The notes beneath the pieces are model-generated. The model made no database searches. It was not told the DNA's origin and saw only the letters and a list, made by a program, of their open reading frames with translations. A stretch of 64,000 nt of DNA. Source: Rothia nasisuis (GTDB lineage: Bacteria; Actinomycetota; Actinomycetes; Actinomycetales; Micrococcaceae). The DNA lies in the NCBI RefSeq assembly GCF_928381405.1, contig NZ_CAKMSB010000001.1, positions 186,001-250,000 on the forward strand, in the 5' to 3' direction. Made by a program: the position numbers and the translations under genes. The stretch's first letter is position 1, and each line of letters starts with the position of its first letter. This document shows positions 34,801 through 42,887 of the stretch, in pieces.

Positions 34801-35610
34801 GACCGTCCCACCGAACCCCACGCTGCCTTTGAAGGTGCGCTCGTAGACCGGCTGACCCAAGGTAGGGTTGAGGCAGCCTTGTTGGTTTGGGCCACGATAC
34901 CTGCCCATACCCTCACCTCTTGGCCTCAGCACACCCACGCGAATCAAGGTAACACAGTTCCCCAACACCCCAGCTACAGGTGGCAACAGCTGCCGGACTC
35001 TGTTCCTATCTCGAGTCTTAACTCAGAGGGTGAGCAACACGGCCAGCAACTGGTGTTCGGGGTACTCCGAGATGGACGCCCGGCTTTGACGCCCCAGGTG
35101 CGCGGAGGTTTTTTGGGGGTATACGGGCCGCGAGAGTCAGGAAAAACGACCCTGCTCACAACCCTGATTCAGGCTAATAGCCACAGGTCGTTTATCTTTG
35201 CTTCTGATCCCACGGCCACAACTGTGCCCCATCTTGAAACTGCACTCAGCAAAGCACAGTCCGGCTCACCAGGTACTTCAAGCCAGCTACCAATACTGCT
35301 TCTTGATGACCTAGATCAACTTGATGTGAGTGTTCAAGAATGGGTTCTAGCATCAAAAGATGCTTTCTCGTTGATAGTCGTAGCCTACACGCCCTGGCCG
35401 CGTTGGCCTTCTTCACCTATACTGGCGGCGCTCAACGGAACCTCAACCGGCATCGTTCTGAGGCCCGAGGCTACCTCAGACCTCTCCTTCTTTCCAGGAG
35501 TCAGCATTCCGTTGGATCTCAAAACTAGGGGTCGAGTACCCGAGGGGCGGGCTCTCATTATTGACCGGATGGTAGCCCAACCAGCGCACGTAGCAACCCC
35601 TGTTACCTAG
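31897..35610 (+). CDS. FHA-domain FtsK/SpoIIIE triple ATPase (EccC/EssC-like)
   Basis: About 1237 residues from ATG 31897 (chosen because MNILIRIQQPPSG starts the conserved N-terminal fold; ATG 31774 is an alternative). Layout: N-terminal ubiquitin-like or FHA-linked region; FHA domain about 86-168; two transmembrane helices about 192-231; then three ATPase modules. The first has an intact Walker A GTTGSGKSQ (about 499-507) and Walker B FVLCIDEF. The second is degenerate (VLLLATGKDRY, TLLVLDGLDLL). The third keeps GPRESGKTT and LLLDDLDQLD. This is the plan of type VII secretion EssC/EccC motors. No WXG100 substrate or other ecc gene is in the window, so the role is open. Confidence 0.85.
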   Translation: MNILIRIQQPPSGDFHAVTVALSGAVTGEHCWEQLCNLWGSHDFSWTIGGRDIRTLTPGSEPFTAGATLTARPANAPSHSPVSEERALFVLRVLHGPDSQTVFPLTRGRWEIGRQAPVLRINDPALEAVEGHIVVGHEGILYESQGQITPLVPGQRLVLGSSVLVLDSVDYRPSIYAEPEWVTIDVPAPRSKLLLLCMMILPLLLGLVIAWFTKLWFVVAMAVGSSVLMAIHLLVQGREGGKTRRQIADLAQAESELVQQYRGICFKKAEVGVVVGVTTKEARIQGRQRPLEHLPYISQTPCAVNVAQLVEIFPLLPRGSQRLALAQLVFDWVPLSVLLTVDDSADYLRLVEPLLAVPGVQLFHRQLPADFEGLAVAFRPQGQENIERVLFVLDAHRRNTDLSDQGTACEGAFDQISAETFIHLLGSRGGSDLANSRQQPKAHATHLIDAFRAPEYLARAPHPSLWSSELSMHLGVDLERNKEIKLGLNSHGPHFLCAGTTGSGKSQLLRSLLWSLALRYPPQRLAMMLIDFKGGAGLGPLMQLPHTVAAITDLDASLLTRAMKYLRADLNRRKELFVRLGISSYADYIALCAQRCEAPAYPQFVLCIDEFRMLVEDYPDIMQEVMRIATVGRSLGYHLLLATQRPQGAISQDIRTNIATSVCLRVSSSQDSFNVLGTDSAASLPAHAPGRGFVKTSDIQLLEFQAPLITGICESDAEPACSVRFLGIHSDALAPESRAQSDSQLDSYNASISQALEQVSNPSTYLPVPPIPQAPLVTVPADTPPTSHGSLLLGQLEVPDSGIQHPLRWGPDDGPVLLLATGKDRYDPLLMVLHQALMAGFEIICCMASEQTEQRLTQQLQLPGTLHLYTLKDFDFIQEILSQLAQGVDCPTLLVLDGLDLLLEVLPRYPQAEANLLDLLLATPSSSLQIFCTGAQQPRGKFHHIFPGIALSRRAIEADPVRSHNKHYDRPTEPHAAFEGALVDRLTQGRVEAALLVWATIPAHTLTSWPQHTHANQGNTVPQHPSYRWQQLPDSVPISSLNSEGEQHGQQLVFGVLRDGRPALTPQVRGGFLGVYGPRESGKTTLLTTLIQANSHRSFIFASDPTATTVPHLETALSKAQSGSPGTSSQLPILLLDDLDQLDVSVQEWVLASKDAFSLIVVAYTPWPRWPSSPILAALNGTSTGIVLRPEATSDLSFFPGVSIPLDLKTRGRVPEGRALIIDRMVAQPAHVATPVT

Positions 35611-35977
35611 TCACATGACTTAGTGTCGAACGGCTGAAGAGAAGGAGCAGAGCAGTAGCGCTCAACACCAGTGCGACTAGCCCCTCAAGAATCGCGCCGC
35701 CCAATGCTGTCTGAACACCGATGATGACAGCAAAGAGTTGCCAGACCAGAACCAGTGGCTGCCCAAAGCGCTGACCGCGCCATACAGCACCAGCACCCAC
35801 CCCGAGGGCAGCAGCAACGAGAAAGTAAAAAGAAGCGATAACGGTGGCCTGACCGGGTTGAGCTGAAGCACTTATCCCCCAAACAGCAACCGCAACAAGG
35901 TAGACAATCTGCACACAGCAGATACACGCCAGAACCTTGACGCTGATAGGGGTTACACGTGCTTGGGTCACGCTCAA
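35603..35977 (-). CDS. Four-helix hypothetical membrane protein
   Basis: A 124-residue very hydrophobic protein. Four predicted helices lie at about 12-34, 45-66, 76-95 and 96-115, with short loops. Its stop codon lies inside the end of the convergent FtsK-like gene (8-base tail-to-tail overlap). It resembles small integral membrane proteins seen next to whiB in Micrococcaceae. No functional motif. Confidence 0.7.
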   Translation of the reverse strand: MSVTQARVTPISVKVLACICCVQIVYLVAVAVWGISASAQPGQATVIASFYFLVAAALGVGAGAVWRGQRFGQPLVLVWQLFAVIIGVQTALGGAILEGLVALVLSATALLLLFSRSTLSHVTR

Positions 35978-36225
35978 TCACCTCGGTACTTTCTCTTCAA
36001 TACTGCTCTGATTCCACTCTAGAATAAGCACCCCAGAGTGTCTGCGCTCACGCCGCAACACCACTTACTACCCACCTGTGATAATTACCTCAGGGTTAGC
36101 ATGAATTTTCATCATTAAACCTCTTGTCTGAGACTCCATATCGTGGGAAAGTTATTGAGGTTCAAGTATGGCCCCTTCTTCACAAGGGGCCAGATCTATT
36201 GTTAGTTGCTGATGTTTCAATCAGC

Positions 36226-36238
36226 TGTACCCGGTACA
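36226..36238. promoter_or_regulatory. TGTACC-C-GGTACA palindrome before whiB1
   Basis: A perfect 13-base palindrome ending 19 bases before the whiB1 ATG. The same half-sites (TGTACC/GGTACA, 4-base spacer) occur upstream of the excisionase-like gene at 40396-40411. Confidence 0.35.
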
Positions 36239-36257
36239 CCTATAGGAGAGCATGCTA

Positions 36258-36506
36258 ATGGATTGGCGAAGCCGTGCTGCTTGTCTCGAGAAAGACCCTG
36301 AACTCTTTTTCCCAGTAGGAAACACCGGGCCTGCACTCCTTCAAATTGAAGAAGCAAAGAACGTGTGCCGTAGCTGCGCCGTTATGGATACCTGTCTACA
36401 GTGGGCTATCGAAACTGGTCAGGATTCTGGTGTCTGGGGTGGTATGAGCGAAGATGAACGTCGCGCTATGAAGCGACGTGCTGCCCGAGCTCGCCGCGCG
36501 TCCTAG
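36258..36506 (+). CDS. whiB1: WhiB1-type iron-sulfur transcriptional regulator
   Basis: An 82-residue Wbl protein. ATG 36258 gives the conserved MDWR start and has AGGAG about 9 bases upstream; ATG 36252 is less likely. Four cluster-ligating Cys at 9, 37, 40 and 46 bind a 4Fe-4S cluster. DPELFFPVGNTGPAL and the GVWGGMSEDERRAMKRR turn and basic C-terminal region are nearly identical to mycobacterial WhiB1, which binds region 4 of the principal sigma factor and DNA and senses nitric oxide. The principal sigma factor gene is 6 kb downstream. Confidence 0.96.
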   Translation: MDWRSRAACLEKDPELFFPVGNTGPALLQIEEAKNVCRSCAVMDTCLQWAIETGQDSGVWGGMSEDERRAMKRRAARARRAS

Positions 36507-36535
36507 GGTTCTGTTCCAGAATATCTACGCACCAG

Positions 36536-36560
36536 GGGCACCTGCTCTAAGCAGGTGCCC
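36536..36560 (+). terminator. Terminator of whiB1
   Basis: An 11-base-pair perfect stem (36536-36546 with 36550-36560), a 3-base loop, followed by ATCTTTCTATTC. Confidence 0.85.
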
Positions 36561-36573
36561 ATCTTTCTATTCA

Positions 36574-38115
36574 TTAGAGAATAGCCACCTGAATGGTCAC
36601 CCGGGTACCGCCACCATCAGCAAGTGACCAGTGAATTCTTCCGTTTAATTCACTGGCTACAAGGGTTCTAATGATTTGTGTTCCCAGACCGGTAGAGCCT
36701 CTCCCGCTTTCAAGGTCACGGATTCTGTCGGCACTTATCCCCTCACCACTGTCAGTGATGGTTACTTCCATGCTGTGTTCCTGTTTTTCAGTGTAGTGGT
36801 GAGAGCAACTGAGTGTGACGGTACCGGTTTCGCCTGCCAGCCCGTGCTCAACAGCGTTGGCAACTACCTCATTGATGACCAGAGCCAGTGGTGTTGCAAT
36901 TTGGCTGGGAAGTCTCCCGAAGGAGCCCTCCACCCTCGTGTCAACGTGCTGCCCCGGAGAGGCCAGCTCTGCCACTAAATGAAACTGACGGCCCACCAGA
37001 TCATCAAAGTCAACATCCTGGGTGAGCCCCTGTGAGAGTGCTTCGTGCACCAAGGCGATAGTTGCTACGCGACGCATGGCCTGCTCCATACCCTCTTTGG
37101 CCTCCGGCGTGGTCATGCGGCGGGCCTGTAAGCGCAGCAAGGCAGACACAGTCTGCAGATTGTTTTTGACGCGATGATGGATTTCTCGAATCGTTGCGTC
37201 TTTAGACATCATCTCCTGCTCGCGACGGCGCAGTTCAGTCACGTCACGGCACAGTAAAACAGCCCCATAGCGTTCTTCACCCAGACGCGAGAAGTGGCGG
37301 AGGGGTATAGAACGGAAAGTAATGTTTTTGTGGGCAGCTCTAATTTCGGCGCGCCAGGGCATGCGCCCGGTCAGCACCAACGGAAGAGTCTCATCAGCCT
37401 TCTCCCCCGCCGGGAGCAAACCTCGGGTTATATCGAGCAAGCTCAGCCCAATCATATCGTCCGAGTAGTTAATGCGTTTGTAAATCGATAGGGCATTGGG
37501 AGAGGCGTAGGTGACACGCCCGTCAGTATCGAGCATCAAGAGCCCATCGCTCACGCGGGGGTTACCGTGGGCAGTGCCCACCGGAGCTGAAAACTCGGGC
37601 CAGGCACCGCGAGAAGCCATCTGCAATAGATGGTGAGAGACGTCCCTGTACACGCGCTCAGCCTTTTGACGTTTGCGGGTTCCGATGCTTTCGCGATGCA
37701 CACTTAGAAGAGCAACCGGCCGGTCGTTGCGGCTGAGAGGGATAAATTCAGTGTCTAGGACGATGTCTGTCAGGTTTTGTTCATCAACAAGGCTTTTAGG
37801 GGTTTGGCTGTTCCAGCTAGCGATTGCTCGTTCGCAGAGCTGTGGGTTAAGTTCCTTACCCACCCAGTCTGTATGGAAGACCGTATGGGTAGTCGAAGGC
37901 CTAATCTGAGCGATACTGACGAAACCCGCAGTGGGCGGTAGCGCCTGAGAAAGTGAGAAGTATCCCTCAATGGTACCGCTGTTAGGTACCCAAAGAAGCA
38001 AATCGCAGTAACCGGTATCTGCAATGATTTGCCATTCGTTGGTGAGCAGATGGAGCCATTCAATATCTCCTGGCCCGTGTACCCCCAGGCGATTGAGGTT
38101 TTCGATCAGTGACAC
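36574..38115 (-). CDS. pdtaS: PdtaS-type sensor histidine kinase
   Basis: A 513-residue cytosolic kinase without transmembrane helices. An N-terminal GAF-like region (about 1-165) is followed by a PAS-like domain (about 190-290, LLMLDTDGRVTYASPNALSIY), a HisKA_2 dimerisation domain with the phosphoacceptor His in EIHHRVKNNLQTVSALLRLQARR (about 311), and a HATPase_c domain (LALVINEVVANAVEHGL, SGEGISADR, GSTGLGTQI). This is the architecture of mycobacterial PdtaS, whose partner PdtaR is an ANTAR-domain antiterminator; no PdtaR is in the window. The gene lies beside whiB1, as in other actinobacteria. Confidence 0.93.
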   Translation of the reverse strand: MSLIENLNRLGVHGPGDIEWLHLLTNEWQIIADTGYCDLLLWVPNSGTIEGYFSLSQALPPTAGFVSIAQIRPSTTHTVFHTDWVGKELNPQLCERAIASWNSQTPKSLVDEQNLTDIVLDTEFIPLSRNDRPVALLSVHRESIGTRKRQKAERVYRDVSHHLLQMASRGAWPEFSAPVGTAHGNPRVSDGLLMLDTDGRVTYASPNALSIYKRINYSDDMIGLSLLDITRGLLPAGEKADETLPLVLTGRMPWRAEIRAAHKNITFRSIPLRHFSRLGEERYGAVLLCRDVTELRRREQEMMSKDATIREIHHRVKNNLQTVSALLRLQARRMTTPEAKEGMEQAMRRVATIALVHEALSQGLTQDVDFDDLVGRQFHLVAELASPGQHVDTRVEGSFGRLPSQIATPLALVINEVVANAVEHGLAGETGTVTLSCSHHYTEKQEHSMEVTITDSGEGISADRIRDLESGRGSTGLGTQIIRTLVASELNGRIHWSLADGGGTRVTIQVAIL

Positions 38116-38145
38116 CAGCCTGCTCTCTCTTCCCTTGATTTATCT

Positions 38146-39585
38146 TTAGACTTTCGCTCGGCGGCGTAAGAAACGTTTCGATGCTTTCTTCTTTTCTACC
38201 ACGGCAGGCAGACGTGAGCTGCCCTGGCCCTGGTTATCAGGGCCTTGAAGTGAGAGAGCTGCTTCGACTGTTTGGCTTAGCTGAGTGAGGCCTTCAGCTA
38301 GCGCACTCTCAGGGGATGTTTCCAGTATAGTTTTACCGTTGAGTCGGGCTTTGTCGCTACTCGGACTATCTTCAGGCAGATAGTGGCTGATGGGTTTCGA
38401 CGGACCAAATCGTTGCCAGGAGTGCTCGAGAGCTAACTGGGGGGAAGGCCCGACTGCCTCGGAACGCACCCTATTGAGTACTATCGTGGGCGAAAAGTCA
38501 GCTTTTGTTTGAAGGCTGTGAGTAAGTTGGTCATAGGCCTTGATGAGACGCGGCACCCCTACAACATCTGCAAGACCGACGAGTACAATGTGGTCGGCCT
38601 CGCGTAGGCTGGTTAGCGTTGCGTCGTTACGTTGGGGAGCCGCTCCATCAAAGCTAAGGGTCTCGTCATCTTCAAGGTTGAAAGAGGTGTCGATCACGAT
38701 GAGGTCGTAGTTTTCACGCAGGGTTGCCAGAATACTGGTGAGTGCCAGTGAGCGAATTTCCGCCCAGCGATCTGGTCTGTTGATACCAGTGATGACATCG
38801 AAGTAGTTGCTCTTATGGCGGACTGTATGGGTAAGGTCAGCTAGTGTCTGTGGGGTAATTTCCCCTCGGTCAGCGTGATGGCAGAGCTGGGCCAGGCTGG
38901 AGTAGTCATCGGTTAGCCCCAGTACAGCACTGACAGAAGAGCCGTAGGTATCTGCATCAAGCAGACAAACCTGGTAGCCAGACTCCGCGTATGCACCTGC
39001 CAGATTCACTGCACAGGTGGTGCGTCCGGGTGAACCGAGCGGACCCCAGACAGCGACGATGCTCCCTAATCTTTCTGGCTGACTTGTGTGGTCAGAGGTT
39101 CTGTTGAGATTAGCATGAGAGTCTGGTTCTTCGCTATCGGTACCTTTCCTGGTGTAATCAGACCCAGTGGAACCCTGTTCAACAGATTGCTGTGGTTGTG
39201 TAGTAGGGCTTGAGTTATTCTCTAACGCCGAGTGGGGATGTCTCGGCGCCGGGTTGTGCACTGCCTGTTCAATAGCTTCAACAAGCTGACGCGTATCAGC
39301 CAGTGAATCAATGGTGCTCACTCCGGTAAGTGAAAGATCCTCTCCTTGATCTGCAACTACACAAACTGCGATATCGAGCTGATGCAAGGCATTAATCAGT
39401 GAATGAGTGAGGTCTTCTCGCTGGGTAACCACCAATACGGCGCGTGCCAGCCCGCTCTGTGCAACCCCAAGCATTTCACCAAGGTCGTCTACATGCCGTA
39501 CAACGCTCACCGGCCCGCGTTGTGACTCAATGGCCGTGATAAAGCGGCCACCGGAGTCACCCACAACGATGATGGGTATCTGCAT
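38146..39585 (-). CDS. CpaE/TadZ-like MinD-superfamily ATPase
   Basis: A 479-residue protein. A receiver-like N-terminal domain (about 1-115) and a Ser/Thr/Gln-rich linker precede a MinD/ParA ATPase domain. The deviant Walker A is AVWGPLGSPGRTTCAVNLAGAYAESG (about 175-200): Lys is replaced by Gly-Arg at GSPGRTT, so ATP use may be altered. Also visible are VCLLDADTYGSSVS and YDLIVIDTSFNLE. The basic C-terminal tail is KKKASKRFLRRRAKV. CpaE/TadZ proteins position Flp pilus machinery. The ATG overlaps the stop of the SAF gene (TAATG), so both form an operon. Confidence 0.82.
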   Translation of the reverse strand: MQIPIIVVGDSGGRFITAIESQRGPVSVVRHVDDLGEMLGVAQSGLARAVLVVTQREDLTHSLINALHQLDIAVCVVADQGEDLSLTGVSTIDSLADTRQLVEAIEQAVHNPAPRHPHSALENNSSPTTQPQQSVEQGSTGSDYTRKGTDSEEPDSHANLNRTSDHTSQPERLGSIVAVWGPLGSPGRTTCAVNLAGAYAESGYQVCLLDADTYGSSVSAVLGLTDDYSSLAQLCHHADRGEITPQTLADLTHTVRHKSNYFDVITGINRPDRWAEIRSLALTSILATLRENYDLIVIDTSFNLEDDETLSFDGAAPQRNDATLTSLREADHIVLVGLADVVGVPRLIKAYDQLTHSLQTKADFSPTIVLNRVRSEAVGPSPQLALEHSWQRFGPSKPISHYLPEDSPSSDKARLNGKTILETSPESALAEGLTQLSQTVEAALSLQGPDNQGQGSSRLPAVVEKKKASKRFLRRRAKV

Positions 39586-40229
39586 TATCTGGCTCCTTCT
39601 GAATGGCTTGAGGGAACCAGGTTCATCACAGAACCATTGTTAGCTGCACCTAGTACGGCCGGCATGGCCTCAGGAGCTACCCAGAGTTCAACGGCCGACA
39701 TGCCCGTTCCTCCGATAATTGACTCTTGCGCAGTCACAGAATGAATCTCAGCGCCCTCAGCGATAACTTCAGGGTCCTGGTAGGTATTTGCGACTTCAGC
39801 CTTGCGGGATACCCATATATCGACACGGTCTCCTGCCTCAAAAGCCGACACGGCATAGTGATCAAGAAGTAGAGTCACTAACCGTCTACCATCACCAGTG
39901 TCAGTGGTAAGCGCTTGGGACGCAATAATTTCACCGGCAACCATAGGCCGTGCTGCCACACTGCCTTCCGCAAGACCTTGGTCTACCGATATGTACTGGT
40001 TGGCAGAGTCGCCTAGCTTAACTTCTACAACCTGGACGTTGTCGGTGGTTACTTTTTCACCCAGCTGTATATCGCGGCTGGCTACGTAGTATGGCTCGGT
40101 TTGATTGGTCACTCGGATCAGGCCAATTACACCCAGCAGGGAAAAGATGATGATGAGGACGCCAGCGAGAAGCTTGGGATCGCGAAGACCTGGCTTCTTA
40201 AAGCGGGGAGCTACCTGTTCTTGAACCAT
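39585..40229 (-). CDS. CpaB/RcpC-like SAF-domain protein
   Basis: A 214-residue protein. ATG 40229 has GAGGTG 5 bases upstream. One N-terminal transmembrane helix (about 19-40) is followed by an SAF domain, YVASRDIQLGEKVTTDNVQVVEVKLGD and GSVAARPMVAGEIIASQALTTD, and a C-terminal beta-rich region. SAF proteins of the CpaB family thread or guide Flp pili through the envelope. It is translationally coupled to the CpaE-like ATPase. A perfect DnaA box lies 116 bases upstream. Confidence 0.85.
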   Translation of the reverse strand: MVQEQVAPRFKKPGLRDPKLLAGVLIIIFSLLGVIGLIRVTNQTEPYYVASRDIQLGEKVTTDNVQVVEVKLGDSANQYISVDQGLAEGSVAARPMVAGEIIASQALTTDTGDGRRLVTLLLDHYAVSAFEAGDRVDIWVSRKAEVANTYQDPEVIAEGAEIHSVTAQESIIGGTGMSAVELWVAPEAMPAVLGAANNGSVMNLVPSSHSEGAR

Positions 40230-40344
40230 AGTGACACCTCAGTGAGTCAGCAGAAACTGTCTTTGACAGTAGTCTCCCTAATCAAACGCATTTTTCAAAG
40301 TTGAGGCGATGACTTTTCATCAAGTTACGTATCTAAGACAGAAG

Positions 40345-40353
40345 TTATCCACA
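40345..40353 (+). promoter_or_regulatory. Perfect DnaA box TTATCCACA between SAF and HTH genes
   Basis: An exact 9-mer centred in the divergent region, about 100 bases from either start codon. Confidence 0.5.
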
Positions 40354-40394
40354 GCCCTTGATTTTTTTACCAAAGTAGCTCAAAATGCTCTAAA

Positions 40395-40412
40395 CTGTAC
40401 CAAAGGGTACAG
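40395..40412. promoter_or_regulatory. Operator-like dyad CTGTACC-AAAG-GGTACAG
   Basis: Seven-base perfect arms with a 4-base spacer, 44 bases before the DNA-binding protein gene. A possible autoregulatory site of that protein. Confidence 0.4.
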
Positions 40413-40455
40413 ATATCCCCCATATAATCCCCCAAAGAAGGCAAGGTCTAGCAGT

Positions 40456-40674
40456 ATGGTAGAACAACGGTTCCTCACCCTGACCGATGTGGGTGAAATT
40501 CTCAACATTTCACCCAGCCAAACCCGAGCCCTAGTACGCTCAGGCGAACTGAAGGCTATACAGATTGGCGGGCGCAATCAGTGGCGTGTCGAGAAAGCTA
40601 TGCTCGAAGAGTACATCGCTGAGCGGTATGCCATCACTCAAGAAGTGATCAAATCCGAGCAGGTTAAGGCCTAA
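40456..40674 (+). CDS. Excisionase/BldC-like helix-turn-helix protein
   Basis: A 72-residue MerR-superfamily winged HTH without an effector domain. LTLTDVGEILNISPSQTRALVRSGELKAIQIGGRNQWRVEKAMLEEYI covers the helix-turn-helix and wing. ATG 40456 follows a weak AAGG. Proteins of this type occur beside SAF/CpaE genes in Micrococcaceae and are probably transcriptional regulators rather than phage excisionases. The stop overlaps the end of the convergent hypothetical gene by 4 bases. Confidence 0.82.
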   Translation: MVEQRFLTLTDVGEILNISPSQTRALVRSGELKAIQIGGRNQWRVEKAMLEEYIAERYAITQEVIKSEQVKA

Positions 40675-41267
40675 CGACTCTGACTCTTTGGATGATGCGG
40701 TGTGGCCCTCTCGCGCACTCCCCCTAGTACCCGAACTGCAGCAATAGCCGTAAAAGGTAGTGAGCGCACACGGCCTGCCCCCTGCGGTGTAGTTGAACCT
40801 GCAACTTTAAGCTCACAGTAGTCAGCGCCGACTCCGCAGATTCGCCCCTCGCTCATCACACCATCAGCGCCGATATGAAGAATTTGAACGTCCCTCAACC
40901 CTGCCGCTACAGCACGCAAAGCAGCACCGAAAGAAAGTTTACGGGCTACTGAGCCTGCATCTTGGGCAGCACGGTAGCTGCCACCTTCCCACCACACAAC
41001 CTGGTGCAGGGGTATAAGTAGCTCTCCCGAATCTGTATCGAGTTGTAACCACCCTAGCCCCAGGTTGGCCAGCGTGCCCCTCCACACCCCACCAGTCACG
41101 CTATGCACGGCAAGATAAGCACCCAGCTGGGCCGAGAGCCTGTCAGCTACGACAATTCTTGACTGCTCAAGCAGACGTTGCTCCTGTGAACTCGCCTCGT
41201 AGTCGCGCTGACGCAGGGCCTCGATCTGAACTTCGTAATCTCTAAACAGCAAGTCCAAAGTTTTCAT
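40671..41267 (-). CDS. Hypothetical protein, Sm-like beta-barrel candidate
   Basis: A 198-residue soluble protein. The N-terminal 45 residues form an amphipathic helix rich in Arg/Glu/Gln (a likely coiled coil). The next part (about 50-95: AYLAVHSVTGGVWRGTLANLGLGWLQLDTDSGELLIPLHQVVWWEG) reads like a small beta barrel of Sm/LSm type; a second similar strand pattern follows at about 125-180. The assignment is from strand pattern only. Conserved position between the HTH gene and LysM gene in Micrococcaceae is recalled, not verified. Confidence 0.6.
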   Translation of the reverse strand: MKTLDLLFRDYEVQIEALRQRDYEASSQEQRLLEQSRIVVADRLSAQLGAYLAVHSVTGGVWRGTLANLGLGWLQLDTDSGELLIPLHQVVWWEGGSYRAAQDAGSVARKLSFGAALRAVAAGLRDVQILHIGADGVMSEGRICGVGADYCELKVAGSTTPQGAGRVRSLPFTAIAAVRVLGGVRERATPHHPKSQSR

Positions 41268-41405
41268 GTACTGAGAATAGCGTGCTGAGCGAACTAAGAA
41301 AAATATAAATATTTTTAGTCAAACATCACACAAGAGCTTCTTTAGACTGTAAAATCATGCATACATCATCAAACTACATCAAATGACATGATTTGAGGTG
41401 AAGCG

Positions 41406-42263
41406 ATGAAGCTTAGGATGAGAAGAAGTGTTCTGGTGCACTCGATCCCAGCCCTTTCGGCTGTTGGGTGGGGGTTCGCTACTGCTCTTGCCCTGCCGCT
41501 CTTGAACGCAGTCACCCAGACAAACACCCCTGTTGCAGCTTCAGCTTGGGCTGACCTGTTTATGTGTCTCTGCGCCGCTCTTGTCTGCGCAGCCATCACG
41601 CTGTGGTGGGGACTGGCTCTTCTGTGGTATCACCTCGCAGTTCGCACAGCCACCCACCAAGGTGGAGCAGCACATTTGTCTATACCCTCTTGGGCCCCTA
41701 GGGCAGTCAAAGTTCTTGCTACAGCAACCTTAGGGTTTGGGGCGCTGACACCAACAGCTGCTGGTGCCAGTGAAGTACCTATCCAGTTGCCTGTTGCTGA
41801 GATTCAGGAAGAGTTACCGGTTTCAGGTTTCTTTTCGAAGACCCACATGGATAGCACTGAGGCTTCATCTGATGAGAGGACGAGAAAGCCCTCGCCTCTT
41901 TTCTTACAGCCCACACCGGTTGACCAGCGCCTTCTCGTGCCGGTCTCCCAGGTTTCTCATCAACCACTGTCACCGCTTTTCGGTGCTTTACCCTCTGCCG
42001 GTCAGACGGAAACGCCCTCTCAAGGGCAACGGGAAGAATACACTCCGACTGCACCATCTCAATCTTCGGAGTCACTGACCACCTACACCGTTAGTTCCGG
42101 CGACTCTCTCTGGTCTATTGCAGAGAACCTGTTGCCGCCTGAAGCCAGCGGAGCTGAAGTTCTCACCTTAGTCATGACTATTCAGGGACTGAACAGTACA
42201 GATATTCCCAGCCTAGATTCCCTCATTTTCCCGGGGCAGATTGTTTTTCTCCCCACTGTTTGA
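41406..42263 (+). CDS. LysM-domain membrane protein
   Basis: A 285-residue protein. ATG 41406 has GAGG 7 bases upstream. Two or three transmembrane helices in the first 125 residues are followed by a Ser/Pro/Thr-rich linker and a single C-terminal LysM domain (about 228-284: TTYTVSSGDSLWSIAENLLPP to FPGQIVFLPT). LysM binds peptidoglycan N-acetylglucosamine, so the protein probably links membrane and wall. No catalytic domain. It is followed after 16 bases by the DUF6459-like gene, an arrangement common in actinobacteria. Confidence 0.85.
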   Translation: MKLRMRRSVLVHSIPALSAVGWGFATALALPLLNAVTQTNTPVAASAWADLFMCLCAALVCAAITLWWGLALLWYHLAVRTATHQGGAAHLSIPSWAPRAVKVLATATLGFGALTPTAAGASEVPIQLPVAEIQEELPVSGFFSKTHMDSTEASSDERTRKPSPLFLQPTPVDQRLLVPVSQVSHQPLSPLFGALPSAGQTETPSQGQREEYTPTAPSQSSESLTTYTVSSGDSLWSIAENLLPPEASGAEVLTLVMTIQGLNSTDIPSLDSLIFPGQIVFLPTV

Positions 42264-42279
42264 TCACGAGGAGCCTATT

Positions 42280-42780
42280 ATGAAAACCTCTTACCCAGAG
42301 TGGAACCGTAAGCGCTTTATCATCGTCAACGCAGATGACTATGCACAATATGTCGCAGCGCAGAAGGCCACTAGCTACCACCCCACTCCTATTCATATGC
42401 ATTCCCGTGTAACTCATGAGGAACGCGCGGTGGAACAGCTGGGCGTTAGAATCGGCGTAGCTACAATTGAGGTGTTTATGGGTAGGCGCCCTCTACACCA
42501 TCTCTCAGCATGGATGACTCCCGGGTGCCTGAGGGCAGTTGGCCAGAAACTTGAGCGAGCGCAAATTGCCATCGCGGAGTATCACTATCATTACCCACGA
42601 GTTGATCCTCATCGAAAGCCTCGGCAGATTAGACCTCGCCGCATCATTGTGCAGAGGGTTGCACCAACTGCTTATGAGATGAGTTTACTTGTCACAGACG
42701 GTTTTCGCACTCGGGCTATCGCTCTTCGCGCAGAGAAGAAGAGGAAGCGGTGGAAGATTGTTACCTTGGCTATCGCCTAG
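42280..42780 (+). CDS. Rv3235/DUF6459-like protein
   Basis: A 166-residue basic protein. ATG 42280 has GAGGAG 6 bases upstream; the longer frame begins with a TTG inside the LysM gene. VEQLGVRIGVATIEVFMGRRPLHHLSAWMTPGCLRAV is the conserved core seen in the Rv3235 family, and the C-terminus is strand-rich and very basic. The function is unknown; the family is usually coded near LysM and SecA genes in actinobacteria. Confidence 0.75.
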   Translation: MKTSYPEWNRKRFIIVNADDYAQYVAAQKATSYHPTPIHMHSRVTHEERAVEQLGVRIGVATIEVFMGRRPLHHLSAWMTPGCLRAVGQKLERAQIAIAEYHYHYPRVDPHRKPRQIRPRRIIVQRVAPTAYEMSLLVTDGFRTRAIALRAEKKRKRWKIVTLAIA

Positions 42781-42867
42781 CTACCTGTTGTGTCAGTATT
42801 CTTTTGTATACTCACGACGCTCCCAAGCTGGTGTCAGCTCGAGAGCATCGTGTTATCAAAATGGGTA

Positions 42868-42885
42868 CCTGCTCTAGTGAGCAGG
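42868..42885 (-). terminator. Terminator of sigA
   Basis: A seven-base-pair GC-rich stem CCTGCTC/GAGCAGG with a 4-base loop, just after the sigA stop. On the minus strand it is followed by TACCCATTTTG. Confidence 0.6.
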
Positions 42886-42887
42886 GC

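Noticed and set aside
41285-41325. AT-rich dyad as terminator
   Set aside because: It lies between two divergent start codons, so it is more likely promoter sequence than a terminator.
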